DNA of 64,000 bases. It comes from Absidia repens. Lineage: Eukaryota > Mucoromycota > Mucoromycetes > Mucorales > Cunninghamellaceae. The stretch lies in contig MCGE01000017.1 of assembly GCA_002105175.1 (NCBI GenBank), positions 434,001 through 498,000 of the forward strand. The letters run 5' to 3'. A model generated the notes under the pieces. It made no database searches, had not been told where the DNA came from, and worked only from the letters and a program-made list of their open reading frames with translations. Positions 11,062 to 23,019 of the stretch are shown here, in pieces (position 1 is the stretch's first letter; every line of letters begins with the position of its first letter). Position numbers and translations under genes: made by a program.

Positions 11062-11808
11062 TTAGAGTGGTTGGTGAGATTGGAATTGTTGTTGCTGTTG
11101 CTGTTGCTGTTTCCGTCTTTGGCGCAAAATGGATGCAATTTCTTCTGGATCTTCGTTACCGTGCCAGTCGTTGGATTTATCGTCATAAAAGGAAGAAGGG
11201 CGACTTGATGTCATAAAGGGATCGGAGGAAATGGAGAAACGATAAATCGAAGATGCGGGTGAATGTTGAGAAGCCTGACGCCAATACATAGAATCAGTCT
11301 CATCAGCATTATTGTCATATGTATCTTGAGAGAAGATTGTTTCCGTATCATCCTCCTCGGCCTCGTCCTCGGCTTCCAGTAGTTGTTGCTTATCGATAGA
11401 TGTCGGTTTCCCCCAAGTAGCATTGATCACAGCCGATGACATAGCTTCTGCTGCAAAACCACTGCATCCACCGATAATCAAACCGCATAGGCAGGCTGCA
11501 CCACAATAAATGAGAACTGGGTACATAATATGAGTCGCGTGTACCGCCATTGTCCAAGGAGTGAGAATTAAATGTCGCCAAAGCCAACGAGTCATCCATA
11601 AAAACGGCAAAATGGGTAAGCTTGCGATCTTGAAGACCATTTTCATAATCACCTTCCACTGATGCCACACCCAATAAAACCATGAGGGTTTACTGATGTT
11701 GTTGATGTTGTTGATGTTGAGTTGAAGATCATCCTCCAGTGCACCACCATGAACGACTAACACCAAACACACCAAATAGAAGAACAATATAAAGTATTGC
11801 CGAGACAT
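11062..11808 (-). CDS. Predicted membrane protein, function unknown
   Basis: An intronless frame of 248 aa. The N-terminus is hydrophobic (about 1-21, signal peptide or anchor). Hydrophobic Trp-rich segments follow at about 54-83, and a further one at about 88-122 rich in Cys and Gly (YCGAACLCGLIIGGCSGF). The C-terminal half is acidic, then Ser-rich, ending in a polyglutamine run encoded by CAACAG-type repeats at about 11090-11115. I do not recognise the family. Composition suggests a secretory-pathway membrane protein with a cytosolic regulatory tail; this is inference. Confidence 0.7.
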   Translation of the reverse strand: MSRQYFILFFYLVCLVLVVHGGALEDDLQLNINNINNISKPSWFYWVWHQWKVIMKMVFKIASLPILPFLWMTRWLWRHLILTPWTMAVHATHIMYPVLIYCGAACLCGLIIGGCSGFAAEAMSSAVINATWGKPTSIDKQQLLEAEDEAEEDDTETIFSQDTYDNNADETDSMYWRQASQHSPASSIYRFSISSDPFMTSSRPSSFYDDKSNDWHGNEDPEEIASILRQRRKQQQQQQQQFQSHQPL

Positions 11809-14182
11809 ACAAAAAAAAAAGTGATAATGTGTATATTTGTTTTTTTAAAAAGGAAGGGAAAGGGGAATTGTATCAAATTGAAAGAAGGAAAAAAATAAAA
11901 AAAAGCACATGAAAATGAAAATTGAGATGAACCCATATGATTTTTCAATATCCGACATCCGCCCTGGCCCCCTCTCCTCTCACACGTTATAATATTCGCA
12001 CCTTCCACAATAGTAAAATTCGAGTGTGGCTTGAATCGATTCACCTCCTCACCCATGTTTTCATATCATCGAAGTTTTATTATTAAGCCATCCTTCTATT
12101 AGTATTATTATTAGTATTGATGATACAGTATTATTATGCCAGTCAATCTCATCCAAGAGCCATATGCAAAGCAAACATATGTTGTGAAACTGAAATTGTC
12201 TTTTGTTCTTAGCAATTCCCTTTTGAGGTATGCATATACATCCTCATGCGGGCGATTAGCCACTCGACTGCGTGTGTGTATGCGATCAGTCGGGATTAAG
12301 ACGGATGTTTGAAATGACAACACACCTTAATACTACTGACGCCAAGCAATCTGTTTTATCCTGATTTCTCTGGATTAGGAATGGGGTTTTTACTAGCCAC
12401 ATAATAAGGATAGAAAATAGGGATGTAAGGGGTGTAATTCCCATTTTTAATATGTAGGGTACTGTATACTATAAAGAAGGAGAGAGATGAACTCTCCCGT
12501 TCAAAAAAGATAGGCCGTGCTGCCCCAAATGTTAGGGAAGGAGGCGAGATGATTTTATATATGTGGTGTGCACCTTTTTTCAACCTCCGTTGTGATTAAA
12601 AAAAAAATCGAGAATTGGGAATTGGGAATTGCCAAATGGTTAGATTGGATTAATTTTGAGTTCCCTATATGAAAAAAAAAAACAAAACAACAACATTTCA
12701 TATGCATACCATAAAAGACTACTTTATGATCGTCGATTGAATTATGATGTGGAGAACCTTAAACTGTAGGGGAGATCAGACATATAGATCTTGGCATGGT
12801 ATTATGAAACTTGGCACATATTTTGATGGTATTTCAAATTCCGATAAAGAAAAAGGTTAATGAGAGATTTTGTATCATAGTGGCAATGATAACAATGACA
12901 AGGCTGACGAAGATGAAAGAGAGGTGCTCACAATAAAAATTAAACATTCGGATGAAAGATTACTCAGTAAAGAAGAATAAAGAACGGCATCACGAAAAAA
13001 ATATTGTTACACTAAACCTTAAAAAACAATCCAGCCAAGGCACAGATAGGATTCATCTTGCTTTACAGTTAATGAAACTTTTTTTTTTTTGACACAACAA
13101 ACAAAAACCCGAGATTGCATTCATTCATACCAAGATCCACCTGTTTACCAAAAACGAACAATGGAAGTGAGGCTGGTGAAACGACGAAGAATGCTAAATA
13201 CAGGACAATGTGGCAATGGGCATAAATAACTAGACGTGATATCTAAGGGTAATAATTGCGAGCAATGGAAAGGGGGTGGAGGAGGATAGTATAGTTAAAG
13301 GGAGAAGAAGGAGATTGGTTGATATGAAAGGAGGAGTAATGGAAAGTAGCTAATATCATCTTGGACTACGATGATTGTAAATTGAGATGGTAATCCTACA
13401 TAAGCATGAATAATGTCATTCGCCAAGAAAGGTCGCGATGGCTAGTAATTGTTTTACCGAAATATTTCAACACCAGCTGCCTTTTTTTTTAGCCATTGTC
13501 AAAAATCAGGGGTAAAAGAATGATGAGCTAGCCGATATGTGTTAACTGAACCCTGAAAAAGATTAACCATTTCATTTTATGAATATCAAATAGAAGAATC
13601 GAAGGGAAAAAAAAAAACGAGCACGAAAAAATAAGAAATATCGTTGCTAGTATGTCTATAGCAAGGAAAAAAAAAAGAGGGGAATTTCGAGGAGCGTCGC
13701 TGAACAAACTCAAAATGGAAATTTTAAGTACATCAAAAAAAAGGAGGGAAAGAATGAATGTACACCAAAACTCGCCACAGTGAAATTCCACTTTTGGCTG
13801 CTTGCAGATAACGAAATTACCACGATGTTGACTTTTATGGATGATGGCTTTTCCAAATACTTTAATGGATTTGCAAAAAAAAAAAAAGGACTATATAAAT
13901 GAGAAGCTTAATTCTTCATTTCTCTTTTTTTATTTTTTTATTTCATTATATTCATTTCTTTATTTTCAAACACCGATCTGTTGATCTTTTCTACTCTTCC
14001 CAATTCTCCCTTTTTCTTTCAATTTGATCTCCCGGCTGGACAAAAATTGATCTGTCATTTTTTTTTTCCAACCATTGTTTATATACATATTCAACAAACG
14101 CAATTATTTACTTTTTATTCTTCCTATTCCTTCATTGTTTGTGAATCGAACCTTTTCCCATTACAAAACCTACCGATATTGA
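11809..14182. other. Long intergenic region
   Basis: About 2.4 kb, AT-rich, with many A and T runs. Several short frames exist but none shows family motifs, splice-supported extension or coding-like composition. The left end (11809-12060) is probably the 5' region of the membrane-protein gene. The right end carries the TATA element and T-rich leader of the next gene. Confidence 0.5.
13891..13900 (+). promoter_or_regulatory. TATA-box-like element
   Basis: CTATATAAAT follows a run of A and precedes a pyrimidine-rich stretch of about 60 bases, as expected for a fungal core promoter. It lies about 290 bases before the start codon at 14183. Confidence 0.45.
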
Positions 14183-14815
14183 ATGGCAGATTTTATGGAG
14201 CTTTATTCCAACGCCGCCACTACCCTATTTGATCAAGCAGTGATATATCAACATCATCATCCCCATCCTTATCCTATTGATATCTATTTCGAGAAAAAAG
14301 TGGAATTCCCATTGTTGCCTTGTATTTTAATGGATGAAAACCCATCCGTTTCGGTGAATTCAATCAACACCAGTCCAAGCACTCCAACTGCCAAGACCAC
14401 CAATAAGCGAAAACAACATGATATGCCATCAGCATCATCCTCGTCGTCCTCATCGTCACCAAAAAAGAAGCGGCTCGAATCAACTTATACCACCGCCAGC
14501 AATACTGCTACGAATAGCACGCCTCGGCCAACCAATACTAGCATCAGTCAAGGAAAAAATATAATTCAATTACAAGATACATTGGACTACCTGCATGATG
14601 AATGGGCGACGATTGATATTGTATTACAGTCATTGAAGACAGCATTCACCATCCATCCGTCAAAAATGACCACGGAAGAATATTTGGACGAGATTGACCG
14701 AGAATTAAGCATCGCCTATGATGATTTGATGGCTCAGGTACGAAGTTTGGATCGAAATCTGAAAAGACTGGATACCAAAATTAAATCTTGTCACACCTCT
14801 GAACCCTTGGCATAG
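14183..14815 (+). CDS. Hypothetical nuclear protein with serine tract and coiled coil
   Basis: An intronless frame of 210 aa. Residues about 70-100 hold two basic clusters (KRKQHD and KKKR) around a serine run, consistent with a nuclear localisation signal. Residues about 125-205 are helical and charged (LQDTLDYLHDEWATIDIVLQ and a DRELSIAYDDLMAQVRSLDR stretch), probably a coiled coil. I do not recognise the family. A TATA-like element and C/T-rich leader upstream support expression. A Met at about residue 50 is an alternative start. Confidence 0.65.
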   Translation: MADFMELYSNAATTLFDQAVIYQHHHPHPYPIDIYFEKKVEFPLLPCILMDENPSVSVNSINTSPSTPTAKTTNKRKQHDMPSASSSSSSSSPKKKRLESTYTTASNTATNSTPRPTNTSISQGKNIIQLQDTLDYLHDEWATIDIVLQSLKTAFTIHPSKMTTEEYLDEIDRELSIAYDDLMAQVRSLDRNLKRLDTKIKSCHTSEPLA

Positions 14816-15582
14816 CTTTTTAAACCTCCGCCTGCATAAACTCAACCCCCTTTTATTTTTACCACCACACTCTCCTTACACCTTACCTTTTTTGTTGCTT
14901 TTTATTTTTATATCCTATCTTGATTCTCCTACAACTTACGTTTTTATATGATCCTTTTTTATGTTTACCTTTCACAATGATGATTTTTTTTTGTATGATA
15001 GCTTCCTTTTGTCCTCCCTCCCCTTCTTATATACTCCCCCTAAAAAAAGGTTTATCCTGCTACTCCTTTTTCCTTTGTGCGTTGATGATTATACTTATGC
15101 CACTATTTTTTTATGCTTCATCACATAGTTTATATAGTCTTCTGTTTTATTTTTGTTTTGTACATTTGAAAATCAATAAAAAATATAATTATTCCTTCTT
15201 TTTGAACTTGATATTGAAAAATTGATACTGACCAACCTTTGAGTAGGATCAAAATAGTTTTGCCTCATAGTATGATATAATAGTATATTCGGCTTATTTT
15301 CGGCGCAGATCTTCTTATTTTTTAATCCATGTGAACTAATATGTATAAGAATTGGAATGTTGCTGGTGGAGAAAGGAGCTGGGGTAAAAAAAATAAAACA
15401 TGTCCACTTTTAAGTAAAAAAAAAAAAAAGGACTCAACTGTTGGATTTTAAACGAATTGCCCTATTTTACACACTTTTGTAATATAGACTAATCATTGAT
15501 ATCTCTCTCTCTCTTTTTTTTTTTTTTTATGTGATCCTCTTTTATTATCTTTTGCCTTTCACCTTACAATTATTTTCATTTC
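14816..15582. other. Intergenic: 3' UTR and promoter region
   Basis: C/T-rich sequence to about 15180 with an AATAAAAAATATAA polyadenylation-type signal near 15174. After this comes an AT-rich promoter region ending in TCTCTCTC plus a T run (15500-15528) before the next start. No further gene is seen. Confidence 0.5.
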
Positions 15583-16299
15583 ATGACTTCGAGCGAAATT
15601 AATACGATCGGTTCACTTTATACAAGAAACACCACCGCCTCTTCTTCGTCTACTACCATCCTGACACCTAGTTTATCTCTGCCTTCGGAAAAGGGTGAAC
15701 CTGAGATGGATGGAGAAGAAGAAAAACAAAAAAATACAGTCGAGGAAAAAACCAATAAGCACGGTTCATACTTGTGCCATTTTAATGACAAAAAGCAAAA
15801 ACCGCAATTACAACCGCATTACAGTTATGATGATTACCAAAATAAGAACGACGATCCTAGCCTTCATAACGAAAATTCACCCTGCCCCGAAGAAAAATCA
15901 GAAACCACTATTCCCATTCCTGCTTACATGACTACCACTACCACTACCACTACCAGAACCTCGACAATACCAAATCACAATCCTACAACAACATTGCCAT
16001 CAATTGGGCTACCTTCATCATCACCACCACACAACACATCACCAAGAAAAAGAGCAAAAAGATGGATGATAGCGGCACTAACGATGGTTGTGGGACTCTT
16101 AATTGCTTTGACGTTTATATTGATTGGATTAGGCAAAGCCATTAGCCATCATCACGGTAAACAACAGACCATGTCCACGAATGGCTTGAAACCTTTCGCT
16201 TTCTCCCCACCGTCCCTTTCCTCTGATGACACGCACACCACCACCACGGTTTTTGTTGTACCGGCAACTAAAACTATACACCAACCCCCTTCCATGTAA
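15583..16299 (+). CDS. Hypothetical single-pass membrane protein
   Basis: An intronless frame of 238 aa. The first 155 residues are low complexity (Ser/Thr/Pro, a Glu/Lys stretch, then a Thr run encoded by ACTACC repeats). A basic cluster RKRAKRW sits directly before one strong membrane helix at about 160-187. The 50-residue C-terminal tail begins with His residues and is Ser/Thr-rich. By the positive-inside rule the long N-terminal part is cytosolic. No family recognised. Confidence 0.65.
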   Translation: MTSSEINTIGSLYTRNTTASSSSTTILTPSLSLPSEKGEPEMDGEEEKQKNTVEEKTNKHGSYLCHFNDKKQKPQLQPHYSYDDYQNKNDDPSLHNENSPCPEEKSETTIPIPAYMTTTTTTTTRTSTIPNHNPTTTLPSIGLPSSSPPHNTSPRKRAKRWMIAALTMVVGLLIALTFILIGLGKAISHHHGKQQTMSTNGLKPFAFSPPSLSSDDTHTTTTVFVVPATKTIHQPPSM

Positions 16300-16775
16300 G
16301 ATTATCCCGTCCCTATCCCTTCCTACATCCTGTTTTTTATTTTAGTGTCATACCTCATGCTTGCTCTTGTCCCCGTTCCCTACCCATGATCATGCTTCCT
16401 TTAGATCGCCGATTTTCGAATCATTCCAAGTAAACGATATTATCCTTTGTTTCATCAACCTGCGTATCATTTCAAACGAGACCATCAATATTGTCTATCT
16501 AACGAAACAAAAAAAAAAAAAGTCCACCATCATCGTAGATCATAATAAATAACCATCCACTTGCTTTTTAGTTCTTTGCAAGACCCAAAAAAGACATGTA
16601 TAAAGAACAATCATGCTGTCAATGTTTAACTGTGTTGGTCTACTATTATTTGTAGAAAAACACGATCTTCATAATGCTGCATAATGTTTATTGTTGTTTG
16701 AAAGATAAGGGTCTATCTTTCTATCGACCAGCACACCAATCCTCACGAGACCAAAAAAAAAAAAAAAAAAAAAAA
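16300..16775. other. Intergenic / 3' UTR
   Basis: This is C/T-rich 3' sequence of the preceding gene, with a CATAATAAATAACC signal near 16541. It ends in an A run of about 23 bases (16753-16775) that abuts the start of repeat copy A3. Confidence 0.45.
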
Positions 16776-17440
16776 TCAAATCCCGCCCACGTGTATTTGT
16801 TTAGCGTTTTTATTTTGGTTTTTTTTTTTTTTTGCGCTCTCTTTCTTTTCTTTTCTTTTCTTTTTTCTCCCTCTTTTTTTTCTTCCCCATTCAACTTTTT
16901 TGGGGTTGTATTGATCTTAGATTAATGCCAGGACTAGTTTAGAAGGGTTTTCAGCTCAGGGATTACAACTTGCATGGGGAAACTATTTCATTTTGGATCT
17001 TGGATTTTGGACCCACCCTTAGATGAGTTGGCTTTTCAAAATCTTCATTAGCTTAGTTTGGTGTTCATTTGTCATAGATTGCATCTACAACTAAATAAAA
17101 TATATCTCTTTTTACTTGTCTCTATGAAACTGTCTCATTAGTTTCTCTCATTCTAGTACAAGAGATCTCTTTTGTTACTGCCATCGTCTCTTTTGATTAG
17201 TATTGACTATTGTACTATCTCGAAAAAAAGATAACCCTGTAGCCTTTCACACTACTTGTCTCTTTAGATTAATGTTTACCATTCTTCAGATCTCCCTCCA
17301 ATCTCCTTCAGACTACCTCCATTAGATCCCTTTTTATAATGAACTCCCCGCTTTTAGTTTATTATTTACCAATATGCTTCAAATAAAATATACCCTTTTA
17401 TCACTACTTAACTATCCTAAGAAAGGTGTCGCTATTCCTG
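16776..17440 (+). repeat. Dispersed repeat family A, copy A3
   Basis: It begins TCAAATCCCGCCCACGTG directly after a poly(A) run, followed by a TTTTC-rich zone and GGACTAGTTTAGAAGGGTTTTCAGCTCAGGGATTAC. The core is at 16976-16997, and at least two degenerate tail units with TAATGA/AATAAAATAT blocks follow. This is one of the best-preserved copies. Confidence 0.78.
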
Positions 17441-18019
17441 TCCAACTGTTTGTATCACTCTAATTCAAGCGTAGTCTTCAGACAAAACTTACTATATGCA
17501 GTATGTCCAACTCGTTCTTTTTTTTTTCCAAGAATACTTGGTTTGCTGACTTCCGCTCATTTCTGAAAGATGATTTTCTAATCAGTCATAGAAATTCTCT
17601 CTATTCACGAATCAGAGCCAACCTTGTTTTCAACGTCTATCACATTCCACCTTTATTTAGCAGTTCAAAAAAAAATCAAGAAAAATAAAACAACAACCTA
17701 GACGCTAAACCTTTGACTCGCTTTTTTTAGGATGACTGATCGCTGGTACGGTAGTTAATATATTGGTAGTTGCTTTTCCCTCCTTCATACATAATATACT
17801 GTATACACAAATATATTTTGTCCCCTATTCAAAAGATATATTCCTTCCTTTTTTTTTTTGATACCAAACCAATAAACCTTTTTTATTTCAAATATATGAC
17901 CCCACATCTATTATTGACCTTTACAACAATCGATATATTCAATATATAAAAAATAGTATTTTATTTAATTGCATGCTATAGTAATCTAAAAAAATTCTAA
18001 ACTTTTAATCTAATCTAAT
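17441..18019. other. Intergenic
   Basis: No gene is seen. A short TAATC tandem (about 18006-18025) overlaps the 3' end of SNU114. AT-rich sequence with ATATATAA blocks at 17930-17955 is probably the SNU114 3' UTR. Confidence 0.45.
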
Positions 18020-19084
18020 CTAATCTGTATCCATTCCACCACCTAGAATATCGCTTTGAGCCAGTGCCAATAACATAGGATCGTCAAAATACTTGTTGAT
18101 GCTAACATCTTCAGAGAGACCCTATAATAAATAAATAAACAAAATTCAACCAGTCAATGACTCATTTCACTTCAGCCCCCCCCTTTTCTTTTTTAATTTC
18201 TACCTTTCTTCTTCTGGTCTTCACCATAAAGTCGCGTGCAAGTTGCTGTGCAGTACTTGTTTCCAGTGGTCGTAAAACTATAGATGTGTCCAAAGGATCG
18301 CCCGGCACGATTTGCCAATGATCAAATATTTGCTGACAAAATGCTTGACCTTGTGTGTGTGTGCGTAAATCCGTTTCAAATCCGCAAGAATCAATCAGGG
18401 GAATAAAAGCTTTGACAGTGTACAATGGGGAACCAGATTTGGGGATATCTTGGGTGACATGACCTCGTCGACGTTGTAGTACAGCATAAACAGATTCCAC
18501 ACAGTCGGCTGGCGCTTGGATTTCGACATAATTCACAGGTTCCATCAATCGCGGTGTCGCCGTCAAAAACGAAGAGTAACATACCCGGCGTGCTGTAGGG
18601 ATAATTTGGCCACCACCACGATGAATTGGTTCGTTGGCTAGTACCGCATCAATAATCTTGAATTTCACCCCACGGATAGCTGAAGACGGGGGAGGTTATT
18701 AAAGAAAAAAATGAAATGCATGAAGTGAGTTTCCCCGTCCCAGACTTCCATACCTTCACATTATCCCGGGACTTACGTTCATCGCACAATGGTCCTTCAC
18801 GTGTCCCCCATTGGAAACCTTGCCGAATAGAATCTTTCACAGAATATAGCAATTTCTTATCCACATCTGATGGTAAAGTGTCGTCCATGAGTATATTTGG
18901 TCCCATATCGTCCGGTCCAAAAGCCCATATTGATCTTGCAGCAAGGACATCCCACCCATAGTTTTGTTCCAAAAACCCTCCAAGTTGCTTGGCTGGCCAG
19001 CGGAGATTCACTTTACCCATTTCAATTTCTTCTGCTAACCCTTTTTCCAAAGGTTCCGAGATGAACGTGAGTTTGTTCCTGCAA

Positions 19085-19118
<34 letters not shown>

Positions 19119-21911
19119 GGGAGGGGAGGATCTTCAGTTAGTTTCTGTCATACTAATATATCACCGCTACCCATCCCATCACATATCTTACTTTTTGTTT
19201 GGTGTTTCAGCAAAACATTTCAGAGCAGAGGTTTCTACTACAGTTTCACAAAAACGAACCACAGGATCAGCCACCTTGAGTTCCACCTCGGCATACATTC
19301 GACGTAAATCATGAAGGACACAGTCCAAGTACATTTCACCAGTCCCCAAAATGATATGTTCACCTGATTCCTCCACTTTGGTTGTTACTATTGGATAACT
19401 TTTGTTGATTTTTCGAAGTCCATCTAGCATTTTCGGTAATTCAGACGGATTCATGGGTTCAATAGCCACCTTTAATGCTGCTGCTGTTGGGAATCGTAAA
19501 GGTCGGAATATATAGTTGTCATGTTTTGATTTGTGTTCCACAATTGTTGCTGTTTTTGTGATTGAATTGTCAACTCCAGCTAATAATACCCATCCACCGG
19601 GAGGTACACCGTCCACTGGCATACGATACCTGAGTTGAAGAAATGAAAAAATAAATATAAAAACTACGAATCAAGTCATTTTCGAATAAAAAGAGATTAT
19701 TTTTTTTAATGTACCTTGATTCATAAATCCATGTATTGGTGACCCTTTGGACCATCATATCTTCTTCATCATCAATGGAATAGCCTTCACCAAGCACACG
19801 CACCATTTGACCCGATTTCACAGTTCCACTAAAGACACGACCAAATGTATCAAACCCGGTAGCATCTTCGTCATTGTAAAGTTTGGTGACATAGATCATT
19901 AAAGGACCATCCGGATCACAAGCGCGCATTGCATCTGCAGTAACATCATCCAACGGTCCTGAATAAACTTGGTCGATTTTGTGTATAGCATTGGCAACTG
20001 GTGACGGGATATGATGGACTACCATATCAACAAAACCGGAGGGAGGACCAAAGAATTGAGCAAGCACGAGTCGTAACAAAGGCTTCACATTCAGTCCAAA
20101 TTCCTTTTCTTTCAAATAAATACCCAGTGATCGGAGTGTTCGTTTAAGTTCCTTTTGATCTTCGCCCATCACCTAATAAAGTAGAAGAAAGGACATATCA
20201 GTGAGGTTATCCTTCTCTTTCCTCCTCACCTCTCTTTTTCTCCGACTTACCTGTGAGTAGAGTTTGTAGAGTGGTTCGAGAATAAAATGGACAAATGTAC
20301 GTTTGCTATTGATTCCTTGCGTTTTTCGATGGAAGGAGCCGTTTTCAGTGTTGTAATAGATGTTTCCCCAAAGACGCTGAGCGAACGACTTGTAATCAAT
20401 TTCGTCCTCTATAATACATTTTCAATGATGATTAGTCAATATTGAGGACCTTATCCCACATTTCTTTTTGTATTTACCATAAGAATCAGCATATAACCGG
20501 GCAAATGATTTTAGGTTGAAACACCATCCAGTTTGACTAGAGGCAAAGCAAACATTTCCACATTCAGGGGAAAGTCGAATATTTTCACCGCCAGGAGTTT
20601 TTCTATAGATTGTGATGAATTAAAACGTCAGTATTTCCAAATGTAAAACAAGCACTACTTTTTACGTTTCCTTTACTCAAAACCAGTCTTCTTACCTGAC
20701 CACATTGTTGACTTCTTCAATGGTGTGTCGTATTTTGAAGTAAGCATCGTTAGGAGGTAGTTTCAATTCCAAAATCAAACGGTCCACTTTGTTGATCACC
20801 AAAGTCATAGCCAACCCCTCATGAATACATTGCTTGATGATCTTTTCCGTGTTGACCATCACACCTTCCACCACATCCACTACAAGAACAACACCATCAG
20901 CCAATCGAGTAGCTGCAACGACTTCATCGATAAAATCGGTATGGCCTACATATACGTCAAGATGTCAGAAAAACTACAAACCAACACCATTCCATTCAAC
21001 AACAAAATTATTTTACCTGGCGTATCAATAATATTTAATAGATGTGACTTTTCATTAACATCCTGCATTACCAAAGACATAGGCATGCTCTTGATACTAA
21101 TCCCGCGTTCACGTTCCAATACATGTGTGTCCGTATAACGTTCCTACAAAGTGTTTTTTGATAATTAATCCTCCCTCTTTTTTTTTTTCAACGTGTTTAG
21201 TACTTACGGGTTGATCGACGTTGATGGGTACATTATGAGTTTCCGAGACCAGCATATCCATAAACGATGTTTTCCCGTGATGAAGATGACCAACAACTGC
21301 AATGTTTCGTGTAAGCTCTGGGAAGTTCATCATATCCATCATAAACCTATACACAAAGGGAAAATATTTAGTATATTCAAGGCTCTTGTTGAGTATGCAC
21401 ACCTTCGCGTAATATAAGTATATACGTACTCTTTGCTGTAGCGAGTTTCTGGTAAGTTTTTTTCAGATACGATGAATTTGCGCACTTCAACAGGTTTGAC
21501 AATGGGTTCGGATAATGGTTGCGTATCTTCTTCTTGGACCATCGTTTCCACATCAGTACCATATACTTCCTCAGCAGTCGGATAATACTTCTTGTCTTCA
21601 TGTAAAACAATTTGATTGGCGGGGATGTCTGAAAGAGGGGAAAAAACGGTGGTAAATAAAGAGCATTGTAAATGAGTATATCACGCGCATGACTGTATAT
21701 AATATATATATCGATGTTTTAGTTTACCATCGACTCTCATGAGAGCACCTTCTTCCACCATTTCTTCGTCTACATTTTCTTCGTCAAATGAGGTGTTGAC
21801 ATAAGGTTCGTTTTGATCCAGATCTTCTTTTTCATATTCAATGTCGTCGTCATCATCCTCAAGATCAGGGCCAAGATAGTTCCCAAATTCGTCATAAAGT
21901 GATTCATCCAT
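18020..21911 (-). CDS. SNU114: U5 snRNP GTPase Snu114 (EFTUD2 orthologue)
   Basis: Twelve exons on the minus strand: 21911-21728, 21628-21430, 21346-21208, 21143-21017, 20945-20696, 20602-20478, 20408-20251, 20172-19715, 19629-19192, 19078-18777, 18679-18204, 18121-18020, giving 985 aa (human EFTUD2 is 972). The N-terminus is acidic ([15 protein letters not shown], then Asp/Glu-rich). The GTPase domain has GHLHHGKT (about 147-154), DTPGH (about 213) and NKVDR (about 268). EF-2-like domains follow, with [24 protein letters not shown] and [12 protein letters not shown], ending in [15 protein letters not shown]. As part of the U5 and tri-snRNP particles it controls spliceosome activation and disassembly with Brr2 and Prp8. 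A run of 36 T in the sense strand lies about 50 bases before the start. Confidence 0.96.
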
Positions 21912-21958
21912 AGTTTCAGCGGAATGGAGGAAGGAGGAGAAAGGTGGTTGATTGAATC

Positions 21959-21998
<40 letters not shown>

Positions 21999-23019
21999 AT
22001 GAAAAGAAAGGTTTATATTTGGGTACTGAGACTGCTGCAAAGCCGAGGCGTCCATTTTACTATTAAAAAAAATGGCGGAGATCAAACATACGATACCAAC
22101 GTTAAGTGAAGAGATAAATGTGATGGGGTTGGTATAATGTATAATAAGATGATAAAATAAATAAATGTAGTATGATAGGGAAATAACAATAATAGAATAG
22201 AGACCATAGCAGGAGAGATCACATGGATGCGGAGTGCACATTAAAAAAAAGGTATTAGTAAAAGTGTGTATCGCATGAATTGTATGTCATCTTGTTTCTT
22301 CCTCTTACTATTGGTTCAAGCACCCTGGAAGCACTCCATCGCACAGGATGGGGCCATCGGTAGCTTGTATCTACGAGTCAGACAGCCAACAATGGGAAAA
22401 TGAATCTAGTAGCATTTTTTGTTTTTTCGGGAGACAAAATTGGCTTGACAGAGGACGTCTTGGGGAGAGACAGCAATAACAAAACCACGATTGTTTTTTG
22501 AGGACCATTGGATGTTAAATAAAAAAAAAAAAAGTTAGAACAGAGCAAGAAGATCACATGGGACGCCATAACGTACACATAAAGTGAGCACCGTTCCCCA
22601 GCATATCAATCCCAATTTTAATTTTTATACTTACCTTTTGGCGGTGGAAAGAAGCAAAAACAGAACACAAGGACTTTTTCAAACAAACTACGACGGGTTT
22701 AGAGATAAAACAGTGCAAAAAAAAAAAAAAAAAAAAAGATTAAAATGTGGAGCCCTTTTTCTTTGTACAGCAAAAAGCGTTTCAAAAGTCAACTTTGCTG
22801 AGTTTGCATGAGGCAAATAACTATATTAATGGGAGAGATAACGGAAGTCAAAGTAAGTAGACAATCCATTAGAGGTGGATGTTGAAGAGCATACCTTTTA
22901 GTACAAACTAATAAAGGGCTCAGTCTTAGGCTGTTGAGTGTATTCTAGTTCCTAGAGCACATGTCAATACCACCAACACAGTCGATTCTTTACAAAGTTG
23001 CATAAATTGTACTTTCATT
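21912..23019. other. Intergenic: SNU114 promoter side
   Basis: It contains an A36 run (21961-21996; T on the SNU114 sense strand), a second A run of about 20 at 22718-22737 and otherwise unremarkable AT-rich sequence. No gene is supported. Confidence 0.45.

Noticed and set aside
18003..18025. TAATC tandem as telomere-like repeat
   Set aside because: Only about four units, overlapping the SNU114 stop region; not a telomeric motif.
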